From the NCBI GenBank assembly GCA_033855775.1, contig JAWVFT010000092.1, positions 1-41,218 of the forward strand: a stretch of 41,218 nt of DNA. Direction: 5' to 3'. The position numbers and the translations under genes are program-made. Source of the stretch: DASVTR01 sp033855775 (GTDB taxonomy: Bacteria > Acidobacteriota > Blastocatellia > Pyrinomonadales > Pyrinomonadaceae). Positions 15,652-25,046 of this stretch are shown piece by piece. The notes beneath the pieces are model-generated. The model had not been told where the DNA came from and searched no databases. It saw only the letters and a program-made list of their open reading frames with translations. Numbering within the stretch: position 1 is the first letter of the stretch; every line of letters starts with the position of its first letter.

Positions 15652-18600
15652 TTAGAAGAGGAACTTCAAGCGGTATTGAATGACGCGCGCAGGCATCGCC
15701 GCATCGAAGCGACCGAAGCCGCCCGTGTCTCTGAAGTTGTTATTCGGCACGGTGTAGCTGGCCTGATTGAAGGCGTTGAATAGCTCGATGCCGAGTTGCA
15801 TCTTCCAACGCTCGGTCAAAGCCGTGTTCTTGAAGATAGAGAAGTCCGTGCGGATGAAGCCGGGGCCACGGAATTGATTGCGCTCCTGAATGCCGAAACG
15901 AATCTGCCGCCCGCCCGCGTTGACGACGCAGTTGGGGCCGGGACACGGGCCGGTCGGGCCAGCGAAGGCAAGGCGATTGAGAAACATTCCGTTCGTCCCG
16001 TTGGTGCCGGAGAACGGGTCGCCGACGACGTTGGCGCGAACCGATTGATTGTCGCCGTCAACCACCGAGAAGGGATAACCGGAGCGTCCCTGCACGATGA
16101 TGTTCAACTGAATGCCGCCGAGCAGTTTGTCCGCCACAGCGCTCGAATTAAAGTAGCGCTCGCCCTTGCCGAACGGCATGTCGATAATCGCGTCCGCCGA
16201 GAGCAGTTGCGGCACGTCGAGCGATGAAGTGCCGTACTCGGCTTCGAGGTCGAACGGATTCTGCGGGCCGCCGCGACTGCCGCGACCTTCGCCAAGCCCG
16301 TTGAAGATGCCGGTCGAGTCGTCGCGGTTGCGGCTGAAGGTGTAAGAAATCTGTCCCTGAATGTTATTCGAGAGACGCTTTTGAAGTTGCATCTGCAACG
16401 AGTCGTAGTTGGCCCGCGCAGAGTTTTCGTAAAGCTGAGCGGTCAGGAAAGCGCCGCCGACGTTGCGCGCTTCCGCCGTTCCGCCGATGCCGATGTCGCG
16501 CGAGCGTAACAGATTCCGCGAACGGCTCCCGGCGTAGCCAACGTCAATCGCGTAGTCTCTGGCAAACTGATACTGGAACGTGACGTTGAACTGGTGAACG
16601 AAGGCCGTCTGCTGGTTCGGGTCCTGACGGAAGACGACGACGGAGGCTGCGCCGGTGGTCGGGTCAACGAGCAGGTTCGGGTTAACGAGCGGCACGTTCG
16701 GCGGGCCGGTCTGCAAGCTGGTCAGATTGCGCAAGCCGTTGCTGAACGGGTCGAAGGTGACGCTGTTGGTGAACGGCGGATTCTGAACGAGTGGCGGACG
16801 GTCAACAGCATCGAGCGTGTAGAGCAGTCCGTAGCCGCCGCGAATCACCATCTTCTGCTCAGCGCCGAGCGAATAGGCGAATCCGAGGCGCGGGCCGAAG
16901 TTGTTCTTGTCGGTTTGAACAAGGCGGTCGCTGCTGCCGGACGCCAGTTGAATAACGCGCGTCGCAGGGTCGTAGTTGCCGAGGCGTCCGTCCTTCTCCG
17001 TGGCCGACGGGAAGATGTCGTAACGCAGTCCGAGGTTGAGCGTCAGGCGCTCTGTCGCCTTCCAGTCGTCCTGCACGAAGAATCCGTATTCCTGCGAGCG
17101 CAGGTTGAAGGCTCCGCCGGGAACGCTGCCACGGAAAGCCTGTATCGAAGGCAGGCCGAGCAGGATGTTGAAAGCGGCGTTGCCGGTGCCGCCGTACGGA
17201 ATGCCGTTCGGGTCAACGAAGCAGTTCGTGCCGCTGGTCGAAGCCGCGGGGCAAATCTGGCCGGGCAGAATCGCTCGCGCTTCGGGCGAGCCGTCGCCGT
17301 AAGCGAGGTTGCCTTTGAGGCCGCCCGTGCGCCCGCCGTCAATCGTGTTCAGGTAGCGCAGGCGCGTCTCAAAACCTGTCTTGAGTGTGTGCTTGCCTTT
17401 GATGATGGTCAAGGTGTCGGCGAAGTAAGGGTTCTTACTGAAGACGATGAAGGGGCCGCCGTCTCCGGCGAACTCAAGACCGCCGTTGCCGAAGCCGCCC
17501 GTCAGGATGGAGCCTGACTGCTCGAAGGTTCCGTTGTTGGAGTTGGGGATGCCGACATCCTGCGAGAAGGTTTCGCTCAGGCCGCAGGCTCCGCCGGTTC
17601 CGCAGTTGAGAATGCCGAGGTCAATCTTGGTGTAGCCGAAGCGAAACTCGTTGAGCAAGGTCGGGCTGAAGGTGTGCGTGTCGCTGACGACGATTTGCCG
17701 CGTGTTGTTCAACTCTTCGCCGTTGCCGAAGCCAGCCGGAACAACGTCGAAGAAAGAGCCGCGCACGGTCTTGTTATTCTGGCGGCTGAAGCGGCCCGAC
17801 AGAGAGTTGTTGCTCGTCAGCTTGTGGTCAATTTTGATGTCGAAGTTGTCAATGCGCTCGGCGACGCTGCGCTGTCCGAAGAAGTTGCGCGTGCCGCTGT
17901 CGTTGACGTTCAGGACGTTGGCTGTGGGCAGCGGGTAGGCGTTAAAGAAGCGCTGCGCCACGGAGCTAATGCGATTGCCCGGAACCGTGTTGCCCGCGAA
18001 CGGCAAGCCCGTCGCGGGGTCGCAGAGCACGCCGACGACGCCGCGCCCGCAATCTCTGGTAAAGGTAAAGTCGCTGAAGTTGCCGATGCGCGTGTTCTGC
18101 GACGGGACGGTCGAGCGAATCTCGGTCGGCAGATTATTGCGCGCTCCCAGATAGTCGAAGAAGAAGAAGGTCTTGTCCTTGATGATGGGGCCGCCGATGG
18201 TTCCGCCGAACTCGTGTATCTGCTGGACGGCCTTCGAGAGCACGTTAGCGTCGCCGCGCGAGATTTGCTCGGCGCGCGTGCGCTTCAAAATCGGGTGATA
18301 AGCGTTGAGCGCGGAGTTCTGGCCGTAGTAGTAGAGCGAGCCGTTAAACTGGTTCGAGCCGGAGCGGAACGAAGTGTTGATGACGGCGCCAGCCGCGCGG
18401 CCAATCTCCGCCGGAGGAACGCTGGTCGTGACGCGAAACTCTGCGATGGCGTCCGGGTTGACGAAGACGCCGATGGAGCCGAACTGCGGCTCGTTGTTGT
18501 CAACGCCGTCAACCGAGAAGTTGTTGGTCGTCGGGCGTTGGCCGTTGGCCGAGAGCACCGCGCCGCCCGAACGAGAGAAGCGCGCCGATTCGGTCGAGCC

Positions 18601-19206
18601 AACCGCGTTGCCGCCGCCCGGCCCCTGTCCGCCCGCGTTCGGGTCGCCGTTGTTGTTGGCGCGAGCGTCGGAGAGCGTGCCGATGGTGACGCGCGAGACG
18701 CCGGGCGTCAGGGTCGCAAGCTGTGTGAAGTTGCGCCCTGAGAGCGGCAACTCCGTCACCTCGCGGCCCGTCACAACGCTGCCACGGTCGCTCGACTCCG
18801 ATTGCACCAGCGGAGCGTCAGCCGTCACCGTCACGGTCGCGCCCACGTCGCCCGCCGTCAGCGTAATATTAAGCCCCTGCCGCGCGCCCGTTTGCAGCGT
18901 GATGTTTTCGTTGACGGTCTTCTGGAAGCTGGCCGCCGTCGTCGTCACGCGATAGATGCCGGGGTCGAGCAGCGGCGCTTCGTAGTTTCCATTGTCGTCC
19001 GTCGTCACCGCTCGCTCGGCATTGGTTTCGACGTTGGTGATGGTGACGGAGGCGCCCGCCACGGTGCCGCCGTTTTGGTCTGTCACCGTTCCGGTCAACG
19101 TTGCTTTGTTGGATTGCGCGAATGCCGGGAGGGCGAAAGCGGCGAGCAGTAAAACCAGTGCGCCGACTTGTGGGAGAAAGCGCGTAGCTCTCCTGTGTGT
19201 CGTCAT
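15652..19206 (-). CDS. TonB-dependent receptor, Oar-like, with carboxypeptidase-regulatory-like domain
   Basis: A 1184-aa outer-membrane receptor. ATG 19206 has a CGGAG about 8 nt upstream and begins a signal peptide (MTTHRRATRFLPQVGALVLL, cleavage after AFA). An in-frame ATG at 19320 would add 38 unrelated residues. Next comes a CarboxypepD_reg-like Ig fold (about 35-110; ATLTGTVTDQNGGTVAGASV), then the plug (about 125-290; ELPLSGRNFTQLATLTPGV), then a long beta-barrel ending in the outer-membrane signature RLKFLF with terminal Phe. Such receptors import large ligands, often oligosaccharides, across the outer membrane using TonB energy. The neighbouring ROK repressor and the amylase locus 7 kb away make maltodextrin a reasonable but unproven ligand. 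Two hairpins follow the stop codon. Confidence 0.93.
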   Translation of the reverse strand: MTTHRRATRFLPQVGALVLLLAAFALPAFAQSNKATLTGTVTDQNGGTVAGASVTITNVETNAERAVTTDDNGNYEAPLLDPGIYRVTTTAASFQKTVNENITLQTGARQGLNITLTAGDVGATVTVTADAPLVQSESSDRGSVVTGREVTELPLSGRNFTQLATLTPGVSRVTIGTLSDARANNNGDPNAGGQGPGGGNAVGSTESARFSRSGGAVLSANGQRPTTNNFSVDGVDNNEPQFGSIGVFVNPDAIAEFRVTTSVPPAEIGRAAGAVINTSFRSGSNQFNGSLYYYGQNSALNAYHPILKRTRAEQISRGDANVLSKAVQQIHEFGGTIGGPIIKDKTFFFFDYLGARNNLPTEIRSTVPSQNTRIGNFSDFTFTRDCGRGVVGVLCDPATGLPFAGNTVPGNRISSVAQRFFNAYPLPTANVLNVNDSGTRNFFGQRSVAERIDNFDIKIDHKLTSNNSLSGRFSRQNNKTVRGSFFDVVPAGFGNGEELNNTRQIVVSDTHTFSPTLLNEFRFGYTKIDLGILNCGTGGACGLSETFSQDVGIPNSNNGTFEQSGSILTGGFGNGGLEFAGDGGPFIVFSKNPYFADTLTIIKGKHTLKTGFETRLRYLNTIDGGRTGGLKGNLAYGDGSPEARAILPGQICPAASTSGTNCFVDPNGIPYGGTGNAAFNILLGLPSIQAFRGSVPGGAFNLRSQEYGFFVQDDWKATERLTLNLGLRYDIFPSATEKDGRLGNYDPATRVIQLASGSSDRLVQTDKNNFGPRLGFAYSLGAEQKMVIRGGYGLLYTLDAVDRPPLVQNPPFTNSVTFDPFSNGLRNLTSLQTGPPNVPLVNPNLLVDPTTGAASVVVFRQDPNQQTAFVHQFNVTFQYQFARDYAIDVGYAGSRSRNLLRSRDIGIGGTAEARNVGGAFLTAQLYENSARANYDSLQMQLQKRLSNNIQGQISYTFSRNRDDSTGIFNGLGEGRGSRGGPQNPFDLEAEYGTSSLDVPQLLSADAIIDMPFGKGERYFNSSAVADKLLGGIQLNIIVQGRSGYPFSVVDGDNQSVRANVVGDPFSGTNGTNGMFLNRLAFAGPTGPCPGPNCVVNAGGRQIRFGIQERNQFRGPGFIRTDFSIFKNTALTERWKMQLGIELFNAFNQASYTVPNNNFRDTGGFGRFDAAMPARVIQYRLKFLF

Positions 19207-19419
19207 TGCTGGACTCCGTGTGCCTACAGAAATTGGATTGCGCTCCTTGAGCCCGACATTGGCTTCGAGCGCCGAAAGAGCATTTAAATTGTCTTGAGCT
19301 TGAAAAAGAGACGTAGCCAAAGACGCACACCGGCTGCGCTTTAGCTCTCACTACTACTACGGGCTAACTTAATCTAAGAACGATTGTTTGACAGTTTGTT
19401 GCCTTGCCGAACGAAGCAA

Positions 19420-19448
19420 TAAGTACTCTAGTTTTAGGGCGCTGTCAA
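19420..19448 (-). promoter_or_regulatory. Candidate promoter of the TonB receptor gene
   Basis: TTGACA (19443-19448) is followed by a 17-nt spacer and TACTTA (19420-19425). The predicted transcript starts near 19412, leaving a leader of about 200 nt before ATG 19206. The surrounding 100 bp are unusually AT-rich for this genome. The ROK protein encoded just upstream is a candidate regulator, but no clear dyad was found. Confidence 0.4.
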
Positions 19449-19459
19449 TACTTTTCTTG

Positions 19460-20656
19460 CTATCCGGCGAAGGCCGAAGCGAATTTTCCGGCGAGCACGA
19501 GGCTCAAGGCTCCCATCAGCGTCGGCTGGCCGCCGAGCGTGGAAGCGATGATGCGCGCAGAGGGCAGGCCGCGACGAATGCTGTGCTCGACCGTTTCGCC
19601 GAGAGCTTCCGAGACGAGCGGCCATGCGCGCACGATATGGCCGCCGACGACGACCGCTTCCGGGCTGAAGCCGACGATTAAATTCGAGATGCCGATGCCT
19701 AGATAGCGCGCCGTCTCAAGCAGAGCCTCGCGGGCCGCGCTCTCGCCCGCCAGAGCGCGGTCAATCAAGCTTTCAAAGCAGGGCGACGGAAGTTCGCTTG
19801 TGCCGCCCGTGGCCTTTGCGTAGCGCGCCAGAGCAGAGCGTTCGGAAGAGAAGGCTTCCCAACAATCGAAGTTGCCGCAGGAGCAACTGGTCGGCCCGTC
19901 GGCCCCGATAATCATGTGTCCGAACTCGCCCGCCGCCCCGTGCTCGCCCTGATAGATTTGCCCGTCGAAGACTATCCCTGTGCCGACGCCTTCGGCCACC
20001 AGCACCATGATGAAGTCGCGCACGTCGCTGACCTCCGGGCGACCGAACCAGAGTTCGGCCAGGGCAGCCGCGTTGGCGTCGTTGCCGATGACGGTCGAGA
20101 GCCCGGTCGCCTTCATAATCATGTCGGCCACAGGAGCATCGCGCCACTTGAAGTAAGGCACGTAGAGAACATGATTCAACTCAGGGTCAACGAGTCCCGG
20201 CAGGCTGATGCCGACGGCTTCGATGGCTCCGTCGTTCTTGCGAGCCATCTCGCGCACGCAATCGACGATGCGGCGCATCGTCCGTTCAAACTCATGATTG
20301 GTCGTAAACTCTTCCTGTTCGATGACGCGGCCCGCGAGGTCGCTGGTGGCGATGATGGTGCGCGTCGGCGTGATGGCGACGCCGATAGCCATCGCTCCGG
20401 CGGTGCGCAGGCGCAGCAGCGTCGGGCGACGGCCACCAGTGGATTCGCCCGCGCCAAGCTCTTCGATGAGGCCGTCCGTTTGCAGCTTGTCAACGATGGC
20501 CGAAACGGTGGAGCGTTGGAGCGCAGTCTCGCGCGAAATCTCGGCGCGCGAGATAGGCTCGCGCTCGCGCACGTAGTTGAGCACGATCTGCCGGTTAATA
20601 TCGCGGATCGTGTTTGAGCGCGCCGCCTGCGCCCTTTTTAAATCTATCCGTCGCAC
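19460..20656 (-). CDS. ROK-family transcriptional repressor
   Basis: A 398-aa protein. A winged-helix DNA-binding N-terminus (about 10-70; EPISRAEISRETALQRSTVS) is followed by a ROK sugar-kinase-like fold. The ROK zinc motif is present: GHMIIGADGPTSCSCGNFDC (His plus CxCxxxxC), with VAEGVGTGIV and GNDANAAALAE nearby. I chose GTG 20656 because known relatives start at the equivalent (M)RRIDL position and GGAG lies 12 nt upstream. A TTG at 20674 with no ribosome site is the alternative. ROK repressors release DNA on binding a sugar or sugar phosphate. Its position directly upstream of the TonB receptor, on the same strand with a 253-nt gap, suggests it controls that receptor and perhaps the amylase genes. 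Confidence 0.92.
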   Translation of the reverse strand: MRRIDLKRAQAARSNTIRDINRQIVLNYVREREPISRAEISRETALQRSTVSAIVDKLQTDGLIEELGAGESTGGRRPTLLRLRTAGAMAIGVAITPTRTIIATSDLAGRVIEQEEFTTNHEFERTMRRIVDCVREMARKNDGAIEAVGISLPGLVDPELNHVLYVPYFKWRDAPVADMIMKATGLSTVIGNDANAAALAELWFGRPEVSDVRDFIMVLVAEGVGTGIVFDGQIYQGEHGAAGEFGHMIIGADGPTSCSCGNFDCWEAFSSERSALARYAKATGGTSELPSPCFESLIDRALAGESAAREALLETARYLGIGISNLIVGFSPEAVVVGGHIVRAWPLVSEALGETVEHSIRRGLPSARIIASTLGGQPTLMGALSLVLAGKFASAFAG

Positions 20657-20860
20657 TCTTTTTGAAGACTCCAAGCGGGAAACCGCGTCGCGCCCGTCTA
20701 AGGCGCGCAGACTTCTGCCGCAGACAGCCAGGAAAACTTTTCAGCATTACAACAGCTTAAAGAGGAAGAGCGACCGCTGCTTGAACTGCGCTTGCGCAGC
20801 CATCGTCACTCGCGCGAGGCGCCGACATCATACAACTTTTTCACGAGAGGGAAAGAAGAA
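20657..20860. other. Non-coding part of the ROK/FG-GAP intergenic region
   Basis: The gap between the ROK start and the FG-GAP stop is 387 nt in total. Its right half is the inverted repeat 20861-21045. In this left half I see no gene, no RNA and no convincing promoter, although the ROK promoter must lie here or further upstream. Confidence 0.5.
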
Positions 20861-21045
20861 AAGCACAGACGCGGCTCTGCCGCGACGCGGAGACCAAGGA
20901 GACACGAAGACGGAAGCAACTTGAGAAAGCACAGACGCGGAGACCAAGGAGATGCAGCGAAGAATCAAACGCATGGATGATAGTCTTTCTTTCTCGCCGC
21001 GTCCCTGCGTCCCCGCGTCTCCGCGTCGCTTCCGTCTCCGCGTCT
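20861..21045. repeat. Imperfect inverted repeat of period-8 GACGCGGA/TCCGCGTC units
   Basis: The left part has two copies of AGCACAGACGCGG (from 20862 and 20928). The right part is a run of CCGCGTCC/CCGCGTCT octamers (20996-21045). Collinear pairing is possible: GACGCGGAGAC 20884-20894 with 21034-21044, CGGAAGC 20911-20917 with 21028-21034, and GACGCGGAGAC 20934-20944 with 21017-21027. It directly touches the stop codon of the FG-GAP gene and may act as its transcript end. Confidence 0.8.
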
Positions 21046-22936
21046 ATTTCGTTATTCCCTTCCCTTCGGCGATGGTCAGGATTTGGTCGACGGCGGGAAC
21101 GTCGTAGGTTTCGAGAGAGCCGTCGGGCCATTTGATTTCGAGCTTGTCTATTTTGGCGGCGGGGCCGAGGCCGAAGTGCAGTCGCGGGTCGTTCTGCGAG
21201 GCGAAGCCCGCGCCGCTGATTGAGTCAACGCGCTGGCGCAGCTTGCCCGTCGTGACGTAAGCAATCGCGCCGAGGCCGTCGCGCGGGCTATGCTTCGACA
21301 CGTTGCCCGTCAAGCGCAACTGAAGCCAGTGGCCCGCGGGTTTCGTGACGTTGCGAATGAGCGTCGGCTTGGAGTCCAGATTATTGACGACGGCATCAAG
21401 CCGCCCGTCGTTGTCCAAATCTCCGACGGCGAGGCCGCGCCCGCAGATGGCAAGCGCCAGCGCGCTGCCCGGAGCGGCTCCGATGCGACCGAAGACGCGC
21501 TCTTCTCTGCCGTTGCGCGTCTTGGCGACGTTCTGGAACAAGAGCATCTGCTGCGCGAAGCTCGTCCCCCATTGATACTTGTCCACCATCGGATAGACAT
21601 GCCCGTTGGCGACTAGCACGTCCTTCCAGCCGTCGTTATCGAAGTCCAGAAAGCTCGTTCCCCAACCGAGAAACGGCACGGTCGTTTCGCCCATGCCGAC
21701 TTGAAAAGTGATGTCCGTGAAATTGCCGTCGCCCTCGTTGCGATAGAGCACGTTGGAATCGTCGGAAAAGTTTGTGATGTGAAAATCGACGCGCCCGTCG
21801 TTGTCATAATCGCCGATGGCTAAGCCCATTCCGGCCTGCTCGCGCCCGTTCTCGTTCAAGGCGACGCCCGACGGATAACCGACTTCCTCAAACGTGCCGT
21901 CGCCCTTGTTGATGTAGAGTTGCTTCGGCGTGGAATCGTTGACGACGATTAGGTCTAGCAGGTCGTCGTCGTCCGCGTGAACGAAAGCCGACGAGAAGCC
22001 ATAATACTTTTCGGTGTCGGAGACGTTTGCTTTCAAGCTCACATCTTCAAACTTGCCGTCGGCTCTTTGATGATAGAGCGTGTCGCCCTCGCCTTTGAGT
22101 CCGCGCGGGCCGCAGAGGACTGGAACGCCGCGAAACTGGCAGAAGTTTTGCCCGACGTTGCCGGGCTTTGAAGCCTCGGACGGATTGGGCGGCAGATTGT
22201 TGATGTCGTAATCCGCGTAGCCGGGGACGAAGAGGTCAAGCCGCCCGTCGCGGTCGTAGTCGCCCCACGTCGCGCCCGTGCTCCAACCCTTGCGCGCGAC
22301 GCCGAGTTTCTCCGCGACATCCGTGAACGTGCTGTCGCCGTTGTTGTGATAGAGACGCGAGACACCCCAGTTGCCAACGTAGATGTCCGCGCGCCCGTCG
22401 TTATCGTAATCGCCGACGGCGACGCCGAAGCCCCAACGCTCGTTGGCGACGCCCGCCTTCTCCGTCACGTCTTCAAACTTCCAGTTGCCGAGGTTGCGAT
22501 AGAGCGCGGCGCGCGGCGCTTTCTCCTTGCCCTGCATGGCGGCGAAGGTCGAGCCGTTAAGCAGGTAGATGTCGGAGCGTCCATCACCATCGTAATCGAA
22601 GATGGCGACGCCGCCCGACGGCGACTCGACGATGTAATCCTTCGCCACGTCGCCCGAATGATGACGAAAGGCCGCGAGCGCTGTCTGGTCCGTCACGTCT
22701 TCAAAGACGACCGGAGCCTTCGCGTCCGTGATGCCGACCGTGCGGCGCGAACTGTAATTCAGGGCCGCGCCGGTCGAGACGCCGCCCATGCCGCCCTGCT
22801 GCGGCGACGCGCCCTTGGCCGGAGTCGGCGCGGGCGTCTGCCCGAAGACGGAGAGCGGCGCCTGCGCCAACACAAAGATGATGAGCAGGGCCAGAGCGCG
22901 AGCGAAAAACGCGGAAGGAAATTTCAATTGCAGCAT
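21044..22936 (-). CDS. FG-GAP repeat / ASPIC-UnbV (CRTAC1-like) exported protein
   Basis: A 630-aa protein with a signal peptide (MLQLKFPSAFFARALALLII, cut near SVFGQ). Tandem FG-GAP/VCBS units (about 75-500) carry calcium-binding DxDxDG loops such as DYDGDGRSDIYL, DYDNDGRADIYV, DYDRDGRLDLFV and DFDNDGWKDVLV, predicting a beta-propeller. The C-terminal ASPIC/UnbV domain (about 530-615) contains ISGAGFASQNDPRLHFGLGP and KLEIKWPDGS. The family, which includes vertebrate CRTAC1, has no settled bacterial function; it is extracytoplasmic and calcium-stabilised. The next gene upstream is a paralogue of the same design, and a third member is fused to TPRs at 26250-29825. The stop codon directly touches the inverted repeat at 20861-21045. 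Confidence 0.92.
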   Translation of the reverse strand: MLQLKFPSAFFARALALLIIFVLAQAPLSVFGQTPAPTPAKGASPQQGGMGGVSTGAALNYSSRRTVGITDAKAPVVFEDVTDQTALAAFRHHSGDVAKDYIVESPSGGVAIFDYDGDGRSDIYLLNGSTFAAMQGKEKAPRAALYRNLGNWKFEDVTEKAGVANERWGFGVAVGDYDNDGRADIYVGNWGVSRLYHNNGDSTFTDVAEKLGVARKGWSTGATWGDYDRDGRLDLFVPGYADYDINNLPPNPSEASKPGNVGQNFCQFRGVPVLCGPRGLKGEGDTLYHQRADGKFEDVSLKANVSDTEKYYGFSSAFVHADDDDLLDLIVVNDSTPKQLYINKGDGTFEEVGYPSGVALNENGREQAGMGLAIGDYDNDGRVDFHITNFSDDSNVLYRNEGDGNFTDITFQVGMGETTVPFLGWGTSFLDFDNDGWKDVLVANGHVYPMVDKYQWGTSFAQQMLLFQNVAKTRNGREERVFGRIGAAPGSALALAICGRGLAVGDLDNDGRLDAVVNNLDSKPTLIRNVTKPAGHWLQLRLTGNVSKHSPRDGLGAIAYVTTGKLRQRVDSISGAGFASQNDPRLHFGLGPAAKIDKLEIKWPDGSLETYDVPAVDQILTIAEGKGITK

Positions 22937-23089
22937 GTGATTATTTCGACGGCGAAGGGATACAGCTAAAAGTTGTTTCAGACATCGGGAACGACGAATC
23001 GCATTGAGTAACGGCGAAGCAGCGCGGCCCTCGCCCGTTCCTCTTCAAGCCAGACTAAGAAAGCGCTTCTTCATCGCCGGACGCATAGG

Positions 23090-23119
23090 AAAATAACCGC
23101 CGACTCTCGCGCAAGTCAA
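23090..23119 (-). promoter_or_regulatory. Candidate promoter of the FG-GAP gene at 21044-22936
   Basis: TTGACT (23114-23119), an 18-nt spacer and TATTTT (23090-23095) lie in the 230-nt gap between the two FG-GAP paralogues. The leader would be about 145 nt. The match is moderate. Confidence 0.35.
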
Positions 23120-23166
23120 ATTAAGCGACGCCGAAGACCGAAGGCAAAGCGCGAAGTTGGAGTCGT

Positions 23167-24972
23167 TCACTTCCGGCCTTCGACGAGCGTTTGATATTTA
23201 TCGACGGCGACGTTCGTGAAAAGCTCAGGCGCATCTTTACCGCTGCCGGGCCAGCGCACCGAGATAGACTTGACGCTCGTGGCCGCGCCGAGGCCGACGA
23301 GCAGGCGCGCGTCGTTCGATGAAAGATAGCTGCCCGCGTTCGTCACGTCGAATGTCTGCCGGCGATTGTTGGCGTCGGTGACGATGACGCGCGCTCCGAA
23401 GATTGTGCGTCTGGCGTCAGCGCGCTGTAACTGCAAGCCGAGCCAGTGATTCTTTGTGCCATCGTTGCGCAGGATGACGGGCGCGCTGTCCAGGACGTTG
23501 ATAACGATGTCCGTGTCGCCGTCGTTATCAAGGTCGCCGAAGGCTGCGCCGCGCGCGGCCAACGCATTGAGGAACGCGGGGCCAGCCGTGGCCGAGACGT
23601 TGACGAACCCTTTGCCCGTGTTACGCATCAAGAGCGGCTGCTGCTTGAACTTCAGATAGCTCGAAGTCTTTTCGATGGTGTCGAGCACGTGGCTCTGCGC
23701 GACGAAGATGTCTTGAAGGCCGTCCGAGTCGGCGTCCATGAAATGCGTTCCCCAACCTGAGTTGAGAATCGTTATCTGTCCGACGCTCGAACTGTTGGTC
23801 GCGTACGTGAAGGTCAGGTCGCCGTTATTGCGATAGAGCGGATAGGTTTCGTTCGAGAGCGTTGTAATCAGAATGTCGGGCAGCCCGTCGCCGTCGTAAT
23901 CCTTGGCGTCAACGCCCATCCCTGCGAAGGTGCGTGCGTTCTCATCATAGCCCGCGCCGGATAGCTCCGCGATGTCTTCAAACGTGCCGTCGCCGCGATT
24001 GCGATAAAGCTGCTGGCGCACGCTGTCGTTGGCGACGAAGATGTCCGTCAGGCCGTCCGAGTCGAAATCCGCGAAGGCAACGCCGAGGCCCTTGCCGTTC
24101 GGGTCAGAGATTTTTGCCGCAGCCGAAATGTCCTCAAACGTGCCGTCCGCCTTTTGATGAAAGAGCAGATTCGCCGCGCCTTTGAAATTGTCCGGGTGAC
24201 AGTAAGCGCGAAAGCCGGGGCGCATCTCGCCGCAATAGATTGAGCCGCGCTCGAAGTCCCAATCCATGTAGCGCGCGACGAAGAGGTCAAGCCGCCCGTC
24301 GCGGTCATAGTCGAGCCAGCCCGCGCTCGTTGACCAGCCGGAGGCGGCGACGCCCGCGCGCTTCGTCACGTCTTCAAAGGTTCCGTCGCCGCGATTGCGA
24401 TAGAGAATGTTTTCGCCGTAGGCCGTCACGTAGAGGTCTGTGCGGCCGTCGCCGTCGTAGTCGGCCGCCGCCGCGCCCATGCTGTAGCCAGCGCCCTTCA
24501 CCCCTGCGCGCTCCGTCACGTCCTCAAACGTTCCGTCCGGCTTTTGATGATAGAGACGATTCCAGTATTTCGGCTCGCGCTTATCGGGCGGCGCGTTCTT
24601 CGGCATCGGGTCGGAGAGCCGCGCGCCGTTGGTGAAGTAGAGGTCGAGCCGCCCGTCCGCGTCATAGTCGAGCAGAGCCACGCCGCCGCCCATTGATTCC
24701 AGCAAGTACTTCTGCGCAGTGAGCGACGCCGCGTGCCTGAAATCAACTTTGCTCTGCGCCGTGATGTCCGTGAAGGTGACGGGCGAAGGCGCCTGCGGCC
24801 CCGGCGGAGGCGGCGTCTTCATGCGCTCCCCTCCATCGTAAGCGCGCCCCGTGCGCTGCGGCGCGGGCGTCGCCTGCGGCTGCTGCGCGCTGGCCTTAGA
24901 AAGTTTTAGGACACAGACTAAAGCGACGAGCGTGATGATGAAGCTGTAGCTGAGGAAACGATTCAAGAGCAT
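23167..24972 (-). CDS. FG-GAP repeat / ASPIC-UnbV (CRTAC1-like) exported protein (paralogue)
   Basis: A 601-aa protein. The signal peptide MLLNRFLSYSFIITLVALVC ends near SKASA-QQ, followed by a proline-rich linker (about 30-62). FG-GAP/VCBS blades with acidic calcium loops follow: DYDADGRLDLYF, DYDGDGRTDLYV, DYDRDGRLDLFV, DFDSDGLTDIFV, DADSDGLQDIFV and DLDNDGDTDIVI. An ASPIC/UnbV domain (about 510-590) has TNAGSYLSSNDARLLVGLG and SISVRWPGSG. The order is the same as in the protein at 21044-22936, so the two are tandem paralogues separated by 230 nt with a possible promoter for the downstream one. The function is unknown. The protein should lie in the periplasm or at the cell surface. Confidence 0.92.
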   Translation of the reverse strand: MLLNRFLSYSFIITLVALVCVLKLSKASAQQPQATPAPQRTGRAYDGGERMKTPPPPGPQAPSPVTFTDITAQSKVDFRHAASLTAQKYLLESMGGGVALLDYDADGRLDLYFTNGARLSDPMPKNAPPDKREPKYWNRLYHQKPDGTFEDVTERAGVKGAGYSMGAAAADYDGDGRTDLYVTAYGENILYRNRGDGTFEDVTKRAGVAASGWSTSAGWLDYDRDGRLDLFVARYMDWDFERGSIYCGEMRPGFRAYCHPDNFKGAANLLFHQKADGTFEDISAAAKISDPNGKGLGVAFADFDSDGLTDIFVANDSVRQQLYRNRGDGTFEDIAELSGAGYDENARTFAGMGVDAKDYDGDGLPDILITTLSNETYPLYRNNGDLTFTYATNSSSVGQITILNSGWGTHFMDADSDGLQDIFVAQSHVLDTIEKTSSYLKFKQQPLLMRNTGKGFVNVSATAGPAFLNALAARGAAFGDLDNDGDTDIVINVLDSAPVILRNDGTKNHWLGLQLQRADARRTIFGARVIVTDANNRRQTFDVTNAGSYLSSNDARLLVGLGAATSVKSISVRWPGSGKDAPELFTNVAVDKYQTLVEGRK

Positions 24973-25046
24973 ATGATTGCAAGATGACTGAGCAACTAAT
25001 CTCTATCGCAAGCGGAACCAACTTCTAACGCGAGCGCGGCGATTCG

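Noticed and set aside
20674..20674. TTG start for the ROK repressor
   Set aside because: No Shine-Dalgarno precedes it, and family members start at the position of GTG 20656. It is kept only as an alternative.
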